A stretch of 64,000 bases of DNA from Actinomycetales bacterium (GTDB lineage: Bacteria; Actinomycetota; Actinomycetes; Actinomycetales; Microbacteriaceae): the NCBI GenBank assembly GCA_015654475.1, contig JAATGV010000020.1, forward strand, positions 1 through 64,000, in the 5' to 3' direction. Positions 35,060 to 43,183 of the stretch are shown in pieces; within the stretch, counting starts at the first letter, position 1, and the number at the start of each line of letters is the position of its first letter. Below the pieces are notes generated by a model, which was not told where the DNA came from, made no database searches, and worked only from the letters and a program-made list of their open reading frames with translations. The position numbers and the translations under genes are program-made.

Positions 35060-36421
35060 ATGGCGAGAAGCACTCTGAGCCGGCTGGTCGCGTTACCAGA
35101 CACAAACCCTCCTGAGCGGCTGGAGAAGGCGCTGGACTGGTTCTTTTTTGTGGTCGCTGCAGCCTCAGCTGCGTGGCTCGCCGTGCTGCTTTTCGAAATC
35201 AGCGTGCGGCTCGGCTGGTGGCAGATCGTGACAAGCATCGTGTTCTGGTTGCTATTGGCGTACCTGTTGTTGCCACGCCTGCACCGCATTCTGACCACAC
35301 TCTATGTGCCCGACTATTTCATTGGTCGCGCCCGCACCAGTGACGGGTTGCTTGGCGACCCCATCAATGTCGCGTTGCGCGGAAGCGAGAAACAGGTGCA
35401 TCAGGCAATGCGGCAGTCGGGCTGGACCATGGCAGACGACGTTTCGCTGCGATCCAGCTTTCGGATAGTTTCCTCCACGCTTTTGCGCCGTAGCTATGAC
35501 GAGGCACCGGTGAGCCCGCTGTTCCTGTTCGGAAGGATGCAGGATTTCGCATACCAGCAGGAGGTCGACAGCTCCCCCGGGAAACGCCATCATGTCAGGT
35601 TCTGGCGGTGCCCGCCCGGGTGGATGCTGCCCGGCGGGTTCACGGTCGATTGGGTGGCTGCGGGAACGTATGACCGCAGCGTTGGGCTCTCGCTGTTCAC
35701 ATTGCAAGTGACTCACAAGATCGATGCGAATGTGGATGAAGAGCGCGACCACATTGTGAAATCGGTCGGGGACGCCTCACCCGCCGCTACCGTCGAAGTA
35801 CTACGCGACTTCTCGACCGGATACCATGCCCGAAACGGGGGTGGTGATGCGATCGTCACTGACGGGGACCTGCCTATTGTCGACCTTTCACGAGTGACTG
35901 TGCCCGCAGGCAGTCCGGCAGAGGCGGAGGGATCCACCGCCACAGACAGCCGCAACAAACGCCCAGCAACGACCGCTGTCGGTGCAGTCTTATTGATGGT
36001 CGGAGCGCTGCTTGCGCTTGCCAATGCCCTGATCTTCATCGCCACGCCCGAGGACGTTGTGGCCGTGAATGCGTTGGCCACTATCTCCAATTCGCTCATT
36101 CGCACAATTGTGGTGAGTTCGGGAGCTGTGCTTGGAATCATCGCCGTGTGCCAGCTTCTGTTGGCCTGGTTTGTCTTTGCGGGCAACAACCTGGCACGCA
36201 TCCTCGTGCTTTCGCTCACGACGATCGAGCTTGTCGGTCAGGTGATCGCCGTGCAGGCAGGCAGCCTCGACCCGTTGACATCGGCAAGCCTGCTGTCCAT
36301 CGCATCAGGCATCCTCGTCCTGCTCGCCTTGTCAAGCGAGCGAACCGCCGTATACGCAAGACGGCCCCGCAAGCAATCGAAGCGCGTTACCCCGGCCCCG
36401 AGTCGCGCCTCCGCAGGCTGA
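35060..36421 (+). CDS. LssY C-terminal domain membrane protein
   Basis: This 453-residue protein has two N-terminal helices (about 28-50 and 55-76) and then a soluble domain (about 90-260). That domain has the LssY_C signature GDPINVALRGSEKQV, GWTMADDV and SPLFLFGRMQDFAYQQE. Four more helices follow (about 315-430) and a basic tail. In most proteins LssY_C is the tail of a DedA or PAP2-phosphatase protein; here neither of those enzyme domains is present. The job may be in membrane lipid or envelope metabolism, but that is a guess. It is monocistronic, divergent from the Bcr/CflA exporter. Confidence 0.8.
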   Translation: MARSTLSRLVALPDTNPPERLEKALDWFFFVVAAASAAWLAVLLFEISVRLGWWQIVTSIVFWLLLAYLLLPRLHRILTTLYVPDYFIGRARTSDGLLGDPINVALRGSEKQVHQAMRQSGWTMADDVSLRSSFRIVSSTLLRRSYDEAPVSPLFLFGRMQDFAYQQEVDSSPGKRHHVRFWRCPPGWMLPGGFTVDWVAAGTYDRSVGLSLFTLQVTHKIDANVDEERDHIVKSVGDASPAATVEVLRDFSTGYHARNGGGDAIVTDGDLPIVDLSRVTVPAGSPAEAEGSTATDSRNKRPATTAVGAVLLMVGALLALANALIFIATPEDVVAVNALATISNSLIRTIVVSSGAVLGIIAVCQLLLAWFVFAGNNLARILVLSLTTIELVGQVIAVQAGSLDPLTSASLLSIASGILVLLALSSERTAVYARRPRKQSKRVTPAPSRASAG

Positions 36422-36481
36422 ACGATGAGCAGGCGATGAGCGCGCTCCGCCCGACGCTTATCGGACGAACTGCCGTTCGGC

Positions 36482-37120
36482 TTATCTCACGGCCTCGGCG
36501 AGTGCCGCCGTCAACTCGGCTGCGGTGAGGCGAGGTCCATATGCAGGGCGGTCGCGTTCGACCCGCCAGCTCTCGTCAAGCGGCCCCGCAAGCACAGCAT
36601 CGAATCCGATCGTGTCGATGAATTCCGCAATGACGGATGCCGCATCATTGTCGTCGGAGTACACGGCGAGGGCGCGCCGACCAGCGGTTCCCCGAGGTTC
36701 TGCTTCAGCAGTGATTTTTGGCGCTTGGATGTGGTTGAAGGCTTTGACCACTCGAGACTCTGGCAGGTGCTCCTGCAGCATGCCGGTGACGGTGGTGCGG
36801 CCGGCCTCGATGTCGTCGATGACGCCGTCGCGTTGAGGATAGTAGTTGTTGGTGTCGAGCACGATCTTGCCCGCCAAAGGCGCGACCGGCACCTCCTTGT
36901 ACGCATGCAGCGGCACTGTGACCACGGCAAACGCCTCCGCCGCCTCCGCCGCCTGCTGCGCCGTCGCAGCGGTTGCCTTCGGGCCCAACTCGTTGACGAG
37001 ATCGGCAAGCGTCTCCGAACCACGTGAGTTTGCGATCACCACGTCATAACCCGCGGCGATGGCCGCCCGCGCGATCTGACTACCGATATGTCCTGCTCCA
37101 ATAATTCCAATTGTGCTCAT
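36482..37120 (-). CDS. NADPH-dependent F420 reductase-like oxidoreductase
   Basis: This 212-residue Rossmann protein starts MSTIGIIGAGHIGSQIARAA with the dinucleotide loop GAGHIG, followed by VVIANSRGSETLADLV, whose Ser-Arg suits NADP(H). It matches the small NADP oxidoreductase/coenzyme F420-dependent family (Npd-like). Family members move hydride between NADPH and F420, or act on other substrates, and nothing else in the window points to F420 synthesis. ATG 37120 is fixed by the Rossmann motif; a longer frame upstream would overlap the TetR gene. It follows a TetR gene on the same strand with 55 bp between, so it may belong to that regulator's operon. Confidence 0.82.
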   Translation of the reverse strand: MSTIGIIGAGHIGSQIARAAIAAGYDVVIANSRGSETLADLVNELGPKATAATAQQAAEAAEAFAVVTVPLHAYKEVPVAPLAGKIVLDTNNYYPQRDGVIDDIEAGRTTVTGMLQEHLPESRVVKAFNHIQAPKITAEAEPRGTAGRRALAVYSDDNDAASVIAEFIDTIGFDAVLAGPLDESWRVERDRPAYGPRLTAAELTAALAEAVR

Positions 37121-37175
37121 GCAATTGGTAAACAGTGCGGAGCAGGCAGTATTCCACGACTTCCACGATGATGTG

Positions 37176-37745
37176 TCACTCTTGCATCCCCGAAACCCAG
37201 CCGGGCACACTACGGACGATGCCGGCGGCAAGGCGCGCAGCATCCAACTCGGGCGTGAGAAGCCATGCCTCGATAGCTCCGACAATGCCGTGGCCGATAA
37301 AGCGGGCCGTGATTCTTGGGTCTTCCCTTGCACCACCGCTGTGTTCGAAGACTCGTAACACGCCAAGCTCGAATTCGTCCACGATCATGTGCGAAAGCGA
37401 GGACGACATGTGGTGGCACTCCGGGCTCATCCCTGCAGCGTAGATTGCCGCCCTCTGTACCAGGTGGTTTGCGAGGGCATCGTCCCCCCGCCGCCAGGCC
37501 TCGCCGAGTGGCACGCCGCGGCAGATTTCGTCGAAGCAGTCATCTGCAATGGTGACGAGTTCGGCGTGCAAGATCGAAACAAGCAAATCCACCGGGCTCG
37601 ACCAATGATTGTAAAAAGTGCGGCGAGTCACGCCCGCACGCATCGCGACCTCCGCGGCGGTCACCTGCTCAATGGGTCGCCGCGCAGCAAGATCGAGCAC
37701 AGCGTCGCGAAGCGCGTCCGCGGTGTGCACGAAACGACTGTCCAT
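37176..37745 (-). CDS. TetR family regulator
   Basis: This 189-residue regulator has an N-terminal helix-turn-helix reading AAEVAMRAGVTRRTFYNHW (about 29-48), then a helical ligand domain. It is divergent from the alcohol dehydrogenase gene and upstream of the F420-type reductase. A perfect inverted repeat in the shared 125-bp gap is a likely binding site, so it may repress both directions. Confidence 0.88.
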   Translation of the reverse strand: MDSRFVHTADALRDAVLDLAARRPIEQVTAAEVAMRAGVTRRTFYNHWSSPVDLLVSILHAELVTIADDCFDEICRGVPLGEAWRRGDDALANHLVQRAAIYAAGMSPECHHMSSSLSHMIVDEFELGVLRVFEHSGGAREDPRITARFIGHGIVGAIEAWLLTPELDAARLAAGIVRSVPGWVSGMQE

Positions 37746-37769
37746 GCATCCACCGTACCGGGCTATTCA

Positions 37770-37791
37770 CTATTACTCCATTGTGTAATAG
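37770..37791. promoter_or_regulatory. Candidate TetR operator
   Basis: CTATTAC-8 nt-GTAATAG is a perfect 7-bp inverted repeat of 22 bp total, 24 bp from the TetR start and 79 bp before the alcohol dehydrogenase start. Size and place fit a TetR-family operator controlling both divergent genes. Confidence 0.6.
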
Positions 37792-37870
37792 GCTCTCCCA
37801 CGCGAGGTTCGCGTCCGCGTGAACTTGTCATGTCGACGGTTACCCGCACATCGCGAAAGAGGAGTTATTA

Positions 37871-38824
37871 ATGAAATCGTGGAGATTTTTCGGAACCGAT
37901 AAGCCACTCGAACTTGCTGAGGTTCCGGAGCCTCACGCAGGGCCAGGCGAGGTTGTCATCGATGTAAAGGCTGCCGGCGTATGCCACTCCGATGTGACTG
38001 CTTTGACCGACCCAGGTTGGATGCCGTTGTTCCCTAGGATCCCTATGACGCTCGGCCACGAAAACGCTGGCGTCATCATCGAAGTTGGCGAGGGTATGGG
38101 CGATACCTGGCACGTTGGCGACCGCGTTGGCCTCGCCCCCGTTATGCCGGATGGCGACGCAATCGGCTACGGCAACTGGGATGGTGGTTACGGCCCCCAG
38201 ATCAAGGCAACCGAAGCGAACCTGGTTCGACTGCCCGACGAGGTCTCGTTTGAATATGGTGCGATGGCAACCGACGCCGGGCTGACCTCGTACCACGCCA
38301 TTATCTCTGTTGGCGGCGCAGCCGCAGGCAAGAAGGTCGGCGTCATCGGCCTCGGCGGGCTTGGCTACATTGGCGCTCGGGTCGCTGTCTTGAAGGGCGC
38401 AGAAGTCTACGGCGCCGATGTCAGCGAGTCCGCACGCGCCCTGTCCGACGAAATCGGCCTCGCAGGTGTTGCAGACTCGATCACCGCGTTCAAGGACCTG
38501 AATCTCGACATCATCGTCGACTATGCCGGCTTCGGCACCACAACCGCGGAAGCCATCGAAACCCTTGGAGAGTTCGGCACCTTCGTGCAGGTCGGAATGG
38601 GCAGGCTCGAATCGACGATCAACACCTACCCGCTGATCATGAAGCAGTTGACGATCAGGGGTTCGAAATCTGGTACCAAGGAAGACCTTGCGGAACTCTA
38701 TGAGCTCATGCGCTCTGGCAAGCTCAATCCTCCGATGAATCTGATCACACCGGACAAGATCCCCGATGCGCTCGAGCACCTTCACAAGGGCGGCGTCGTC
38801 GGACGTTACGTCGCGCAGTACTAG
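37871..38824 (+). CDS. Zinc-dependent alcohol dehydrogenase, short form without structural zinc lobe
   Basis: This 317-residue medium-chain dehydrogenase has catalytic zinc ligands Cys38 (AAGVCHSD), His63-Glu64 (LGHENAG) and probably Asp135 (ATDAGL). The nucleotide loop is VIGLGGLGYIGAR. Between residues 84 and 110, where four-cysteine ADHs hold a structural zinc, there is only LAPVMPDGDAIGYGNWDGG with no cysteine, and the protein is correspondingly shorter than usual (about 340-350). It likely oxidises or reduces an alcohol/aldehyde of unknown identity under control of the divergent TetR. A terminator lies 79 bp downstream. Confidence 0.88.
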   Translation: MKSWRFFGTDKPLELAEVPEPHAGPGEVVIDVKAAGVCHSDVTALTDPGWMPLFPRIPMTLGHENAGVIIEVGEGMGDTWHVGDRVGLAPVMPDGDAIGYGNWDGGYGPQIKATEANLVRLPDEVSFEYGAMATDAGLTSYHAIISVGGAAAGKKVGVIGLGGLGYIGARVAVLKGAEVYGADVSESARALSDEIGLAGVADSITAFKDLNLDIIVDYAGFGTTTAEAIETLGEFGTFVQVGMGRLESTINTYPLIMKQLTIRGSKSGTKEDLAELYELMRSGKLNPPMNLITPDKIPDALEHLHKGGVVGRYVAQY

Positions 38825-38902
38825 CGGCGGGCGCAAACCGCAGCAGGAGACCAGGCGCGTGTCTCGATCAGAGCATTCGCCGATGTCGATGTGCTACCGA
38901 TC

Positions 38903-38950
38903 AGTGGCCGGGTGGCCGTACCTTCTAGGCGCGGACACCCGGCCACTTTT
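38903..38950 (+). terminator. Rho-independent terminator after alcohol dehydrogenase
   Basis: AGTGGCCGGGTG / CACCCGGCCACT is a perfect 12-bp stem (38903-38914, 38936-38947) with a 21-nt loop, closed by TTTT on the plus strand. Confidence 0.88.
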
Positions 38951-39007
38951 CTGTGCTGCCGTGTGTCTGTGGGAATATTGCGGCGATCCCGGGTGTGAGA
39001 TGTATAT

Positions 39008-39934
39008 ATGAGTCTTTTCGTACAACAGTCAGAATTTGCTGATCCAATCCCCTTCGAGTTTGTGGAGCGTGCTGAGCCGCACGCGGGCCCTGGAGAAGTG
39101 CGGGTGCGGGTCTCGGCAGCAGGGTTGAACCCAGTGGATTGGAAGATTGCCATAAGTCCGGCGATGGCGGAAATGTTTGGGGTGTCGTTGCCGAATGCCG
39201 GTTTCGGTAACGACTTTTCGGGCGTCGTCGATGAGGTCGGTGAGGGTGTTGAGGGTTTCGCGGTCGGCGACCGAGTGTTTGGAGGCTTGCGTGGTTTTGC
39301 AGTCGCCGAGCACATAGTGCTGCCGGTGTCCGATGGAGGTGAAAACCCGGTTCACACGCCAGACGGCCTAGACGACGTGCGCGCCGCAGCGCTCGAGGTT
39401 GCGGGTCACACTGCTGACGCCGTTGTTGCGGCGACGGCGTTGGGCAAGGGTGACACCGTGCTCATCGGCGGAGCGGCGGGCGGCGTTGGCGTGCTTGCCG
39501 TGCAGTTGGCCTTGGCTGCAGGCGCGACAGTGATCGCAACCGCGTCTGAGTCGAATCATGAGTTCTTGCGTGAGTTGGGTGCTGTGCCAACCACGTATGG
39601 CAATGGTTTGGTTGACCGGGTGCGCGCCTTGGCCCCTCAGGGTGTGGATGCGGCAATTGATTTGCAGGGCACGGAGACGGTTGAGGCCGCGATCGAATTG
39701 GGTGTCTCCCCGGCGCGTATCGCAGCCATTGCGGCACATGAGTTGCCAGATGGAGTGATCGCGACGGGTGGACGGAATGCGACTGCTGGTTCACTGGAGC
39801 GTATTGCGCAGGGCCTCGCTGATGGTTCTTTCGTGTTGCCCATCGCGGCGACGTTCCCGGTTGCTCAGCTCGCCGACGCGGTGGCGTTGCAACGTGGCGG
39901 ACACGTCCGCGGTAAGGTCGTCGTCACGCTCTAG
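39008..39934 (+). CDS. NADP-dependent quinone oxidoreductase-like protein
   Basis: This 308-residue zinc-free medium-chain dehydrogenase of the zeta-crystallin/QOR group has the N-terminal GroES-like fold with AGLNPVDWKIA and GNDFSGVVDEVGEGV. The NADPH loop is VLIGGAAGGVGVLAVQLA, and it has the GGHVRGKVVVTL C-terminus. It should reduce quinones or enals with NADPH. ATG 39008 has no ribosome site, and AT-rich ATGTATAT directly before it may be a -10 for a leaderless message. The gene uses more T-ending codons than its neighbours, which could mean recent acquisition. Confidence 0.88.
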   Translation: MSLFVQQSEFADPIPFEFVERAEPHAGPGEVRVRVSAAGLNPVDWKIAISPAMAEMFGVSLPNAGFGNDFSGVVDEVGEGVEGFAVGDRVFGGLRGFAVAEHIVLPVSDGGENPVHTPDGLDDVRAAALEVAGHTADAVVAATALGKGDTVLIGGAAGGVGVLAVQLALAAGATVIATASESNHEFLRELGAVPTTYGNGLVDRVRALAPQGVDAAIDLQGTETVEAAIELGVSPARIAAIAAHELPDGVIATGGRNATAGSLERIAQGLADGSFVLPIAATFPVAQLADAVALQRGGHVRGKVVVTL

Positions 39935-40062
39935 CGATACGAAAATCTCATGCGCATGGCCATGCTGCAGATGAGTCCCCCAATTGCCAAAGGTGGCTTT
40001 TTTGCACGCTGATCCCGTGATCGTTGTCGTGCAAGACGGCTATCCACAATCGATCTGATATG

Positions 40063-40114
40063 AAAGTGTCGGCGTGATCGGTCCGATTTACGGATCAATC
40101 ACACCGACACTTTT
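40063..40114 (+). terminator. Long imperfect hairpin after the QOR gene
   Basis: Arms of about 23 bases run from AAAGTGTCGGCGTGAT (from 40063) through GTCCG, a 5-nt loop ATTTA at 40086-40090, and back CGGATC...ACACCGACACTTT to 40113. Three or four positions are mismatched or wobble. The returning arm ends in TTTTA. It can work as a terminator for the plus strand, but is much longer than the others in this window. Confidence 0.65.
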
Positions 40115-40184
40115 AGGAGTGGTGGGGCTGCCGACTCTCGACTCTGAAATTCAGAGAAGTCACGCTGGGTGTTTAGGGCATGTT

Positions 40185-40349
40185 CTAGTGACTGGTACCG
40201 GAGCTGGTCTTGCGTTTGACCCAGCCCCAGATCGCAGTGGCGATGAACAGAATGGCCGCGATGATGAACAGCCAGAACAGGCCCTTGACGACAAGACCGA
40301 GGATGGAGAGGATCAGCCAGATTGCGAGGAGAACAAGTACGAATGTCAT
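40185..40349 (-). CDS. 54-residue hydrophobic membrane peptide
   Basis: This small protein of 54 residues is almost entirely two hydrophobic helices (LVLLAIWLILSILGLVV and LFWLFIIAAILFIATAIW) with a basic tail WVKRKTSSGTSH. Actinobacteria commonly carry such stress-associated hydrophobic peptides; no function is known. The start is ATG 40349 with GAAGG 10 bases before; an in-frame ATG at 40370 would contain that ribosome site within the gene. Its leader can fold into a nested hairpin (40386-40422). Confidence 0.68.
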   Translation of the reverse strand: MTFVLVLLAIWLILSILGLVVKGLFWLFIIAAILFIATAIWGWVKRKTSSGTSH

Positions 40350-40710
40350 GGCGGAATTACCTTCTTTCATGTTCGTTTATGTTGTAAACGGTAGGCCGGA
40401 TGGCGTCCGGAAAAAACCGTTTGAACTGTAAGTCTAACTGCGGGCCTGTCGGAAGGACAGAGGCCGCGCTCTGGTCGAGTTCAAGACACCCTCGCCCCGC
40501 GATCCCGTGTGCTTGGCGACAGCCGACAAGGCAACGCGTAGACGTCAACGAAGGTCTGTGGCCTGCGGCAACCGGTTCCTTCTCGTCGCTCGGTCGCGCG
40601 CATAATTGCTGGGAGCTAGTGTTGCATCCCCTGCATTCGCCCCGACTCCGCGCTGGACTGCGAAGGCAACCAGTCCCCCACGTAGCGCTGGCCGAGAGGA
40701 AAACCGAGCA
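40350..40710. other. Intergenic region (361 bp) with nested hairpin
   Basis: This region lies between the divergent small membrane gene and the histidine phosphatase gene. A nested structure, AAACGGT (40386-40392) enclosing CCGGA/TCCGG (40396-40410) and closed by ACCGTTT (40416-40422), lies 37-73 bases upstream of the small gene's ATG and may be part of its mRNA leader or an operator. The rest is GC-rich with no gene or other repeat that I can support. Confidence 0.5.
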
Positions 40711-41541
40711 ATGCCACTCAAGACGCTCACCCTGCACCTCGTCAGGCACGGCGAAACGTATTACAACCGCTACAACAAGCTGCAGGGCTGGTCCAATTCT
40801 CCACTCACCGAGCGTGGGCTCGCTCAGGCAATCGAAATCGGCACACGACTCACCTACACGCGGTATGCCGCCGCATACTCGTCAGACACGACCCGCGCAG
40901 AACAGACTGCATCCATCATCCTCAGCCACAATGCGGCTGGTGCACCGTCACAGCCGATCATCGACCGAGACCTACGGGAAACCTTCTTCGGGTCATTCGA
41001 GGGAACCAACGCTGCCGCGGCCTGGTTTCAGGCCGGTGGTCCGCACCACTGCAACACACTCACCGACATCATCGCCGCACACTCTCTAGCTACCGCGCGC
41101 AACTGGCTCAAAGACGCCGACCCATTCCACGACGCCGAAGACGACGACGAATATTGGCACAGGATCCATCGCGGCTATGGCAGGATACTCGCCAACCCGA
41201 CCCTTGCCGACGGCGATACCGTGCTCGTGGTCAGCCACGCCACTACACTGCGCAGCTTCGCCGAGCGCTACGGCGCAGGCCGCTTCGGCGCCGCAGCCAC
41301 GCCCCGCAACGGCGGGCTCACCACACTGAGGGTCAGCGCAGAAGTGCCCGAGACGGCGGTCGCCAAACCGGTGGCGCCATCTCTCGATGTCATCCCTACG
41401 TCGCAAGCTTCGGCGGCGAAGCCGGGGGACGCGAATCGTGCGGTAGCGATACATGCCGAGAGGCGGATGGATGCGCACGGCCCGGCCACCGAGCGATTGG
41501 TCGAGAGCCTCAGGTTCCAGCTCGTCGACTACGACAGATAA
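40711..41541 (+). CDS. Histidine phosphatase superfamily protein
   Basis: This 276-residue protein has the phosphoglycerate mutase-like fold: the catalytic RHG motif in LHLVRHGETYYNRYNKLQG, the Arg of SSDTTRAEQTA, the acid of RDLRETFFGSFEG and the second His in VLVVSHATTLRSF. It is probably a broad phosphatase; the substrate is unknown. The region after the second His is an Ala/Pro-rich, likely unstructured stretch, longer than usual. GAGAGGA lies about 12 bases before ATG 40711. Confidence 0.88.
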   Translation: MPLKTLTLHLVRHGETYYNRYNKLQGWSNSPLTERGLAQAIEIGTRLTYTRYAAAYSSDTTRAEQTASIILSHNAAGAPSQPIIDRDLRETFFGSFEGTNAAAAWFQAGGPHHCNTLTDIIAAHSLATARNWLKDADPFHDAEDDDEYWHRIHRGYGRILANPTLADGDTVLVVSHATTLRSFAERYGAGRFGAAATPRNGGLTTLRVSAEVPETAVAKPVAPSLDVIPTSQASAAKPGDANRAVAIHAERRMDAHGPATERLVESLRFQLVDYDR

Positions 41542-41595
41542 TCGACGCGACCGGCGGGCCAGCCGTCATCGCTGAACATCGCGTCCTCGAGAGGA

Positions 41596-41668
41596 TTCGA
41601 ACATTTTCGATTTCTCGCATGTAATCATCGTGTCACCAACACGTAAATTACGAATCTTTTCGAACATT
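41596..41668 (+). promoter_or_regulatory. Composite regulatory region: interrupted palindrome between direct repeats
   Basis: Upstream of the aminotransferase, TTCGAACATT occurs twice (41596-41605 and 41659-41668), 63 bp apart, which is six helical turns. Between them lies the interrupted palindrome GTAAT-3-CGTGT-5-ACACG-3-ATTAC (41621-41651). The arrangement suggests operator binding, perhaps by the TetR protein encoded after the aminotransferase. Confidence 0.5.
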
Positions 41669-41735
41669 GCTGACGTCTCATCATTATAGAGTCGACTGAA
41701 TTCGACTTTTTATCTTCGAAAGGCGACTACCCACC

Positions 41736-43127
41736 ATGGCAGAAGCTACAGAGACCTGGCGCAGGCAAGCCGACGACCATCTGCTGCGGCATATGGAAGA
41801 CATGACCGAAACCAGCAGGCATCCACTCGACATATATGCACGCGGTGAGGGCTGTTACATCTACGACTCGGAAGGCAAAAGATACCTCGACGCGATCTCT
41901 GCGCTGTTCTGCGTCGAAATCGGCTACTCGTACGGCGACGAAATCGCCGAAGCTGCCGCAGCACAATTGCGCGACATCGGCTATCACCCCGTCTGGGGAT
42001 CAACGCATCCCCGTGCCATCGAACTGGCCAGCGTGATCGCCGACCTCGCGCCAGAAGGACTCAACCACGTGCTGTTCTCCTCCGGCGGCGGCGAAAGCGT
42101 CGAAGCCGCCCTCAAACTCGCCGTGCAATACCACCAACTTCGCGGCGAACACCGCTGGAAGGCCGTCGGCAGAGAGACCGCCTGGCACGGATCGGGCCTC
42201 GGCCCACTCGGCTTCATGGGAATCCCCCAGTTCCGCACCCCATTCGAACACCTCATCCCCCGCGTCATGCATGTGCGCAACGCCAAACGCTACGGTCGCC
42301 CCGCCGCCGAGACGGAAGAAGAGTTCACCGCCTTCCTGCTCGACGACCTCGAATACCGCATCCGCACCGAAGACCCGTCGACCATAGCCATGATGCTCAT
42401 CGAACCCGTGCAATTGCACGGCGGAGTCATCGTGCCGCCAAAGGGATACTCCGAAGGAGTACGAGCCATCTGCGACAAATACGGGATACTGCTTGTCGCA
42501 GACGAGACCATCACCGGCTGGGGACGCTGCGGCGAATGGTTCGCATCCACCCGTTACGACATGCAACCCGACATGATCACCACAGCCAAAGGCATCACCT
42601 CAGCGCATGCGCCACTTGGCGCCGTGATCCTCTCAGACCGCGTGTTCGACACGTTCAACGACGCGGGCGTGCAGATCAACCACGGCGTCACCTTCGCCGG
42701 GCACCCGCTGTCGTGCGCGATCGCACTCAAAAACATCGAGATCATCAAACGCCTCGGTCTGCCGCAGCATGTGCGCGCCAACGAGGTGGACCTCCGAGCC
42801 CGCCTTGACCGCCTCTTCGACGCGTTCGACATCGTCAAGAACATCAGCGGGACGGGCTACTACTACGGCGTCGAACTCGCGCAAGCGTTCGAAGACGGCA
42901 CCCCGTTCACCGACGCAGACACGGAGCGGTTCCTCGGCACGGAAGCACTCGCGTACCCGCTCCTCGACGCCGGGGTCTTCATGCGACTATCCATGGATAA
43001 CGGCGACCCCGTTCTCTGCATAGCACCGCCGCTTGTCGCTGGTCCGGATGAGTTCGACGTGCTCTTCGCCGCGCTAGAGGCAGTCCTGACACCTATCAAT
43101 GCCGCCTTCCTAGCCGGGCCGCGCTAA
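41736..43127 (+). CDS. Class III (omega) aminotransferase
   Basis: This 463-residue PLP enzyme has the class III signature: GSTHPRAIELA, the phosphate-binding SSGGGESVEAALK, the aromatic WHGSGLGPLGFMG, the Asp of LLVADETITGWGR and the Schiff-base Lys in TTAKGITSAHAPLG. It probably moves the omega-amino group of a diamine, omega-amino acid or taurine-like compound to pyruvate or 2-oxoglutarate. Linkage to a TetR gene 56 bp downstream and to a composite operator upstream suggests substrate induction. The exact substrate cannot be read. Confidence 0.92.
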   Translation: MAEATETWRRQADDHLLRHMEDMTETSRHPLDIYARGEGCYIYDSEGKRYLDAISALFCVEIGYSYGDEIAEAAAAQLRDIGYHPVWGSTHPRAIELASVIADLAPEGLNHVLFSSGGGESVEAALKLAVQYHQLRGEHRWKAVGRETAWHGSGLGPLGFMGIPQFRTPFEHLIPRVMHVRNAKRYGRPAAETEEEFTAFLLDDLEYRIRTEDPSTIAMMLIEPVQLHGGVIVPPKGYSEGVRAICDKYGILLVADETITGWGRCGEWFASTRYDMQPDMITTAKGITSAHAPLGAVILSDRVFDTFNDAGVQINHGVTFAGHPLSCAIALKNIEIIKRLGLPQHVRANEVDLRARLDRLFDAFDIVKNISGTGYYYGVELAQAFEDGTPFTDADTERFLGTEALAYPLLDAGVFMRLSMDNGDPVLCIAPPLVAGPDEFDVLFAALEAVLTPINAAFLAGPR

Positions 43128-43183
43128 GCCTCTGCGCACGACCTAAGACTTACTGCCGCGAGCCGCCGACCTAACATAGTGAA

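Noticed and set aside
37868-38836. A 322-residue open frame antisense to the alcohol dehydrogenase
   Set aside because: It mirrors the whole ADH gene, has no recognisable motif, and is explained by codon bias of the real gene.
41586-41610. A T-arm-like GTTCGAATCC (minus strand) suggesting a tRNA or attachment site remnant
   Set aside because: The flanking bases cannot form the 5-bp T stem and no acceptor or anticodon arm can be built; the sequence is better explained as part of a direct repeat.
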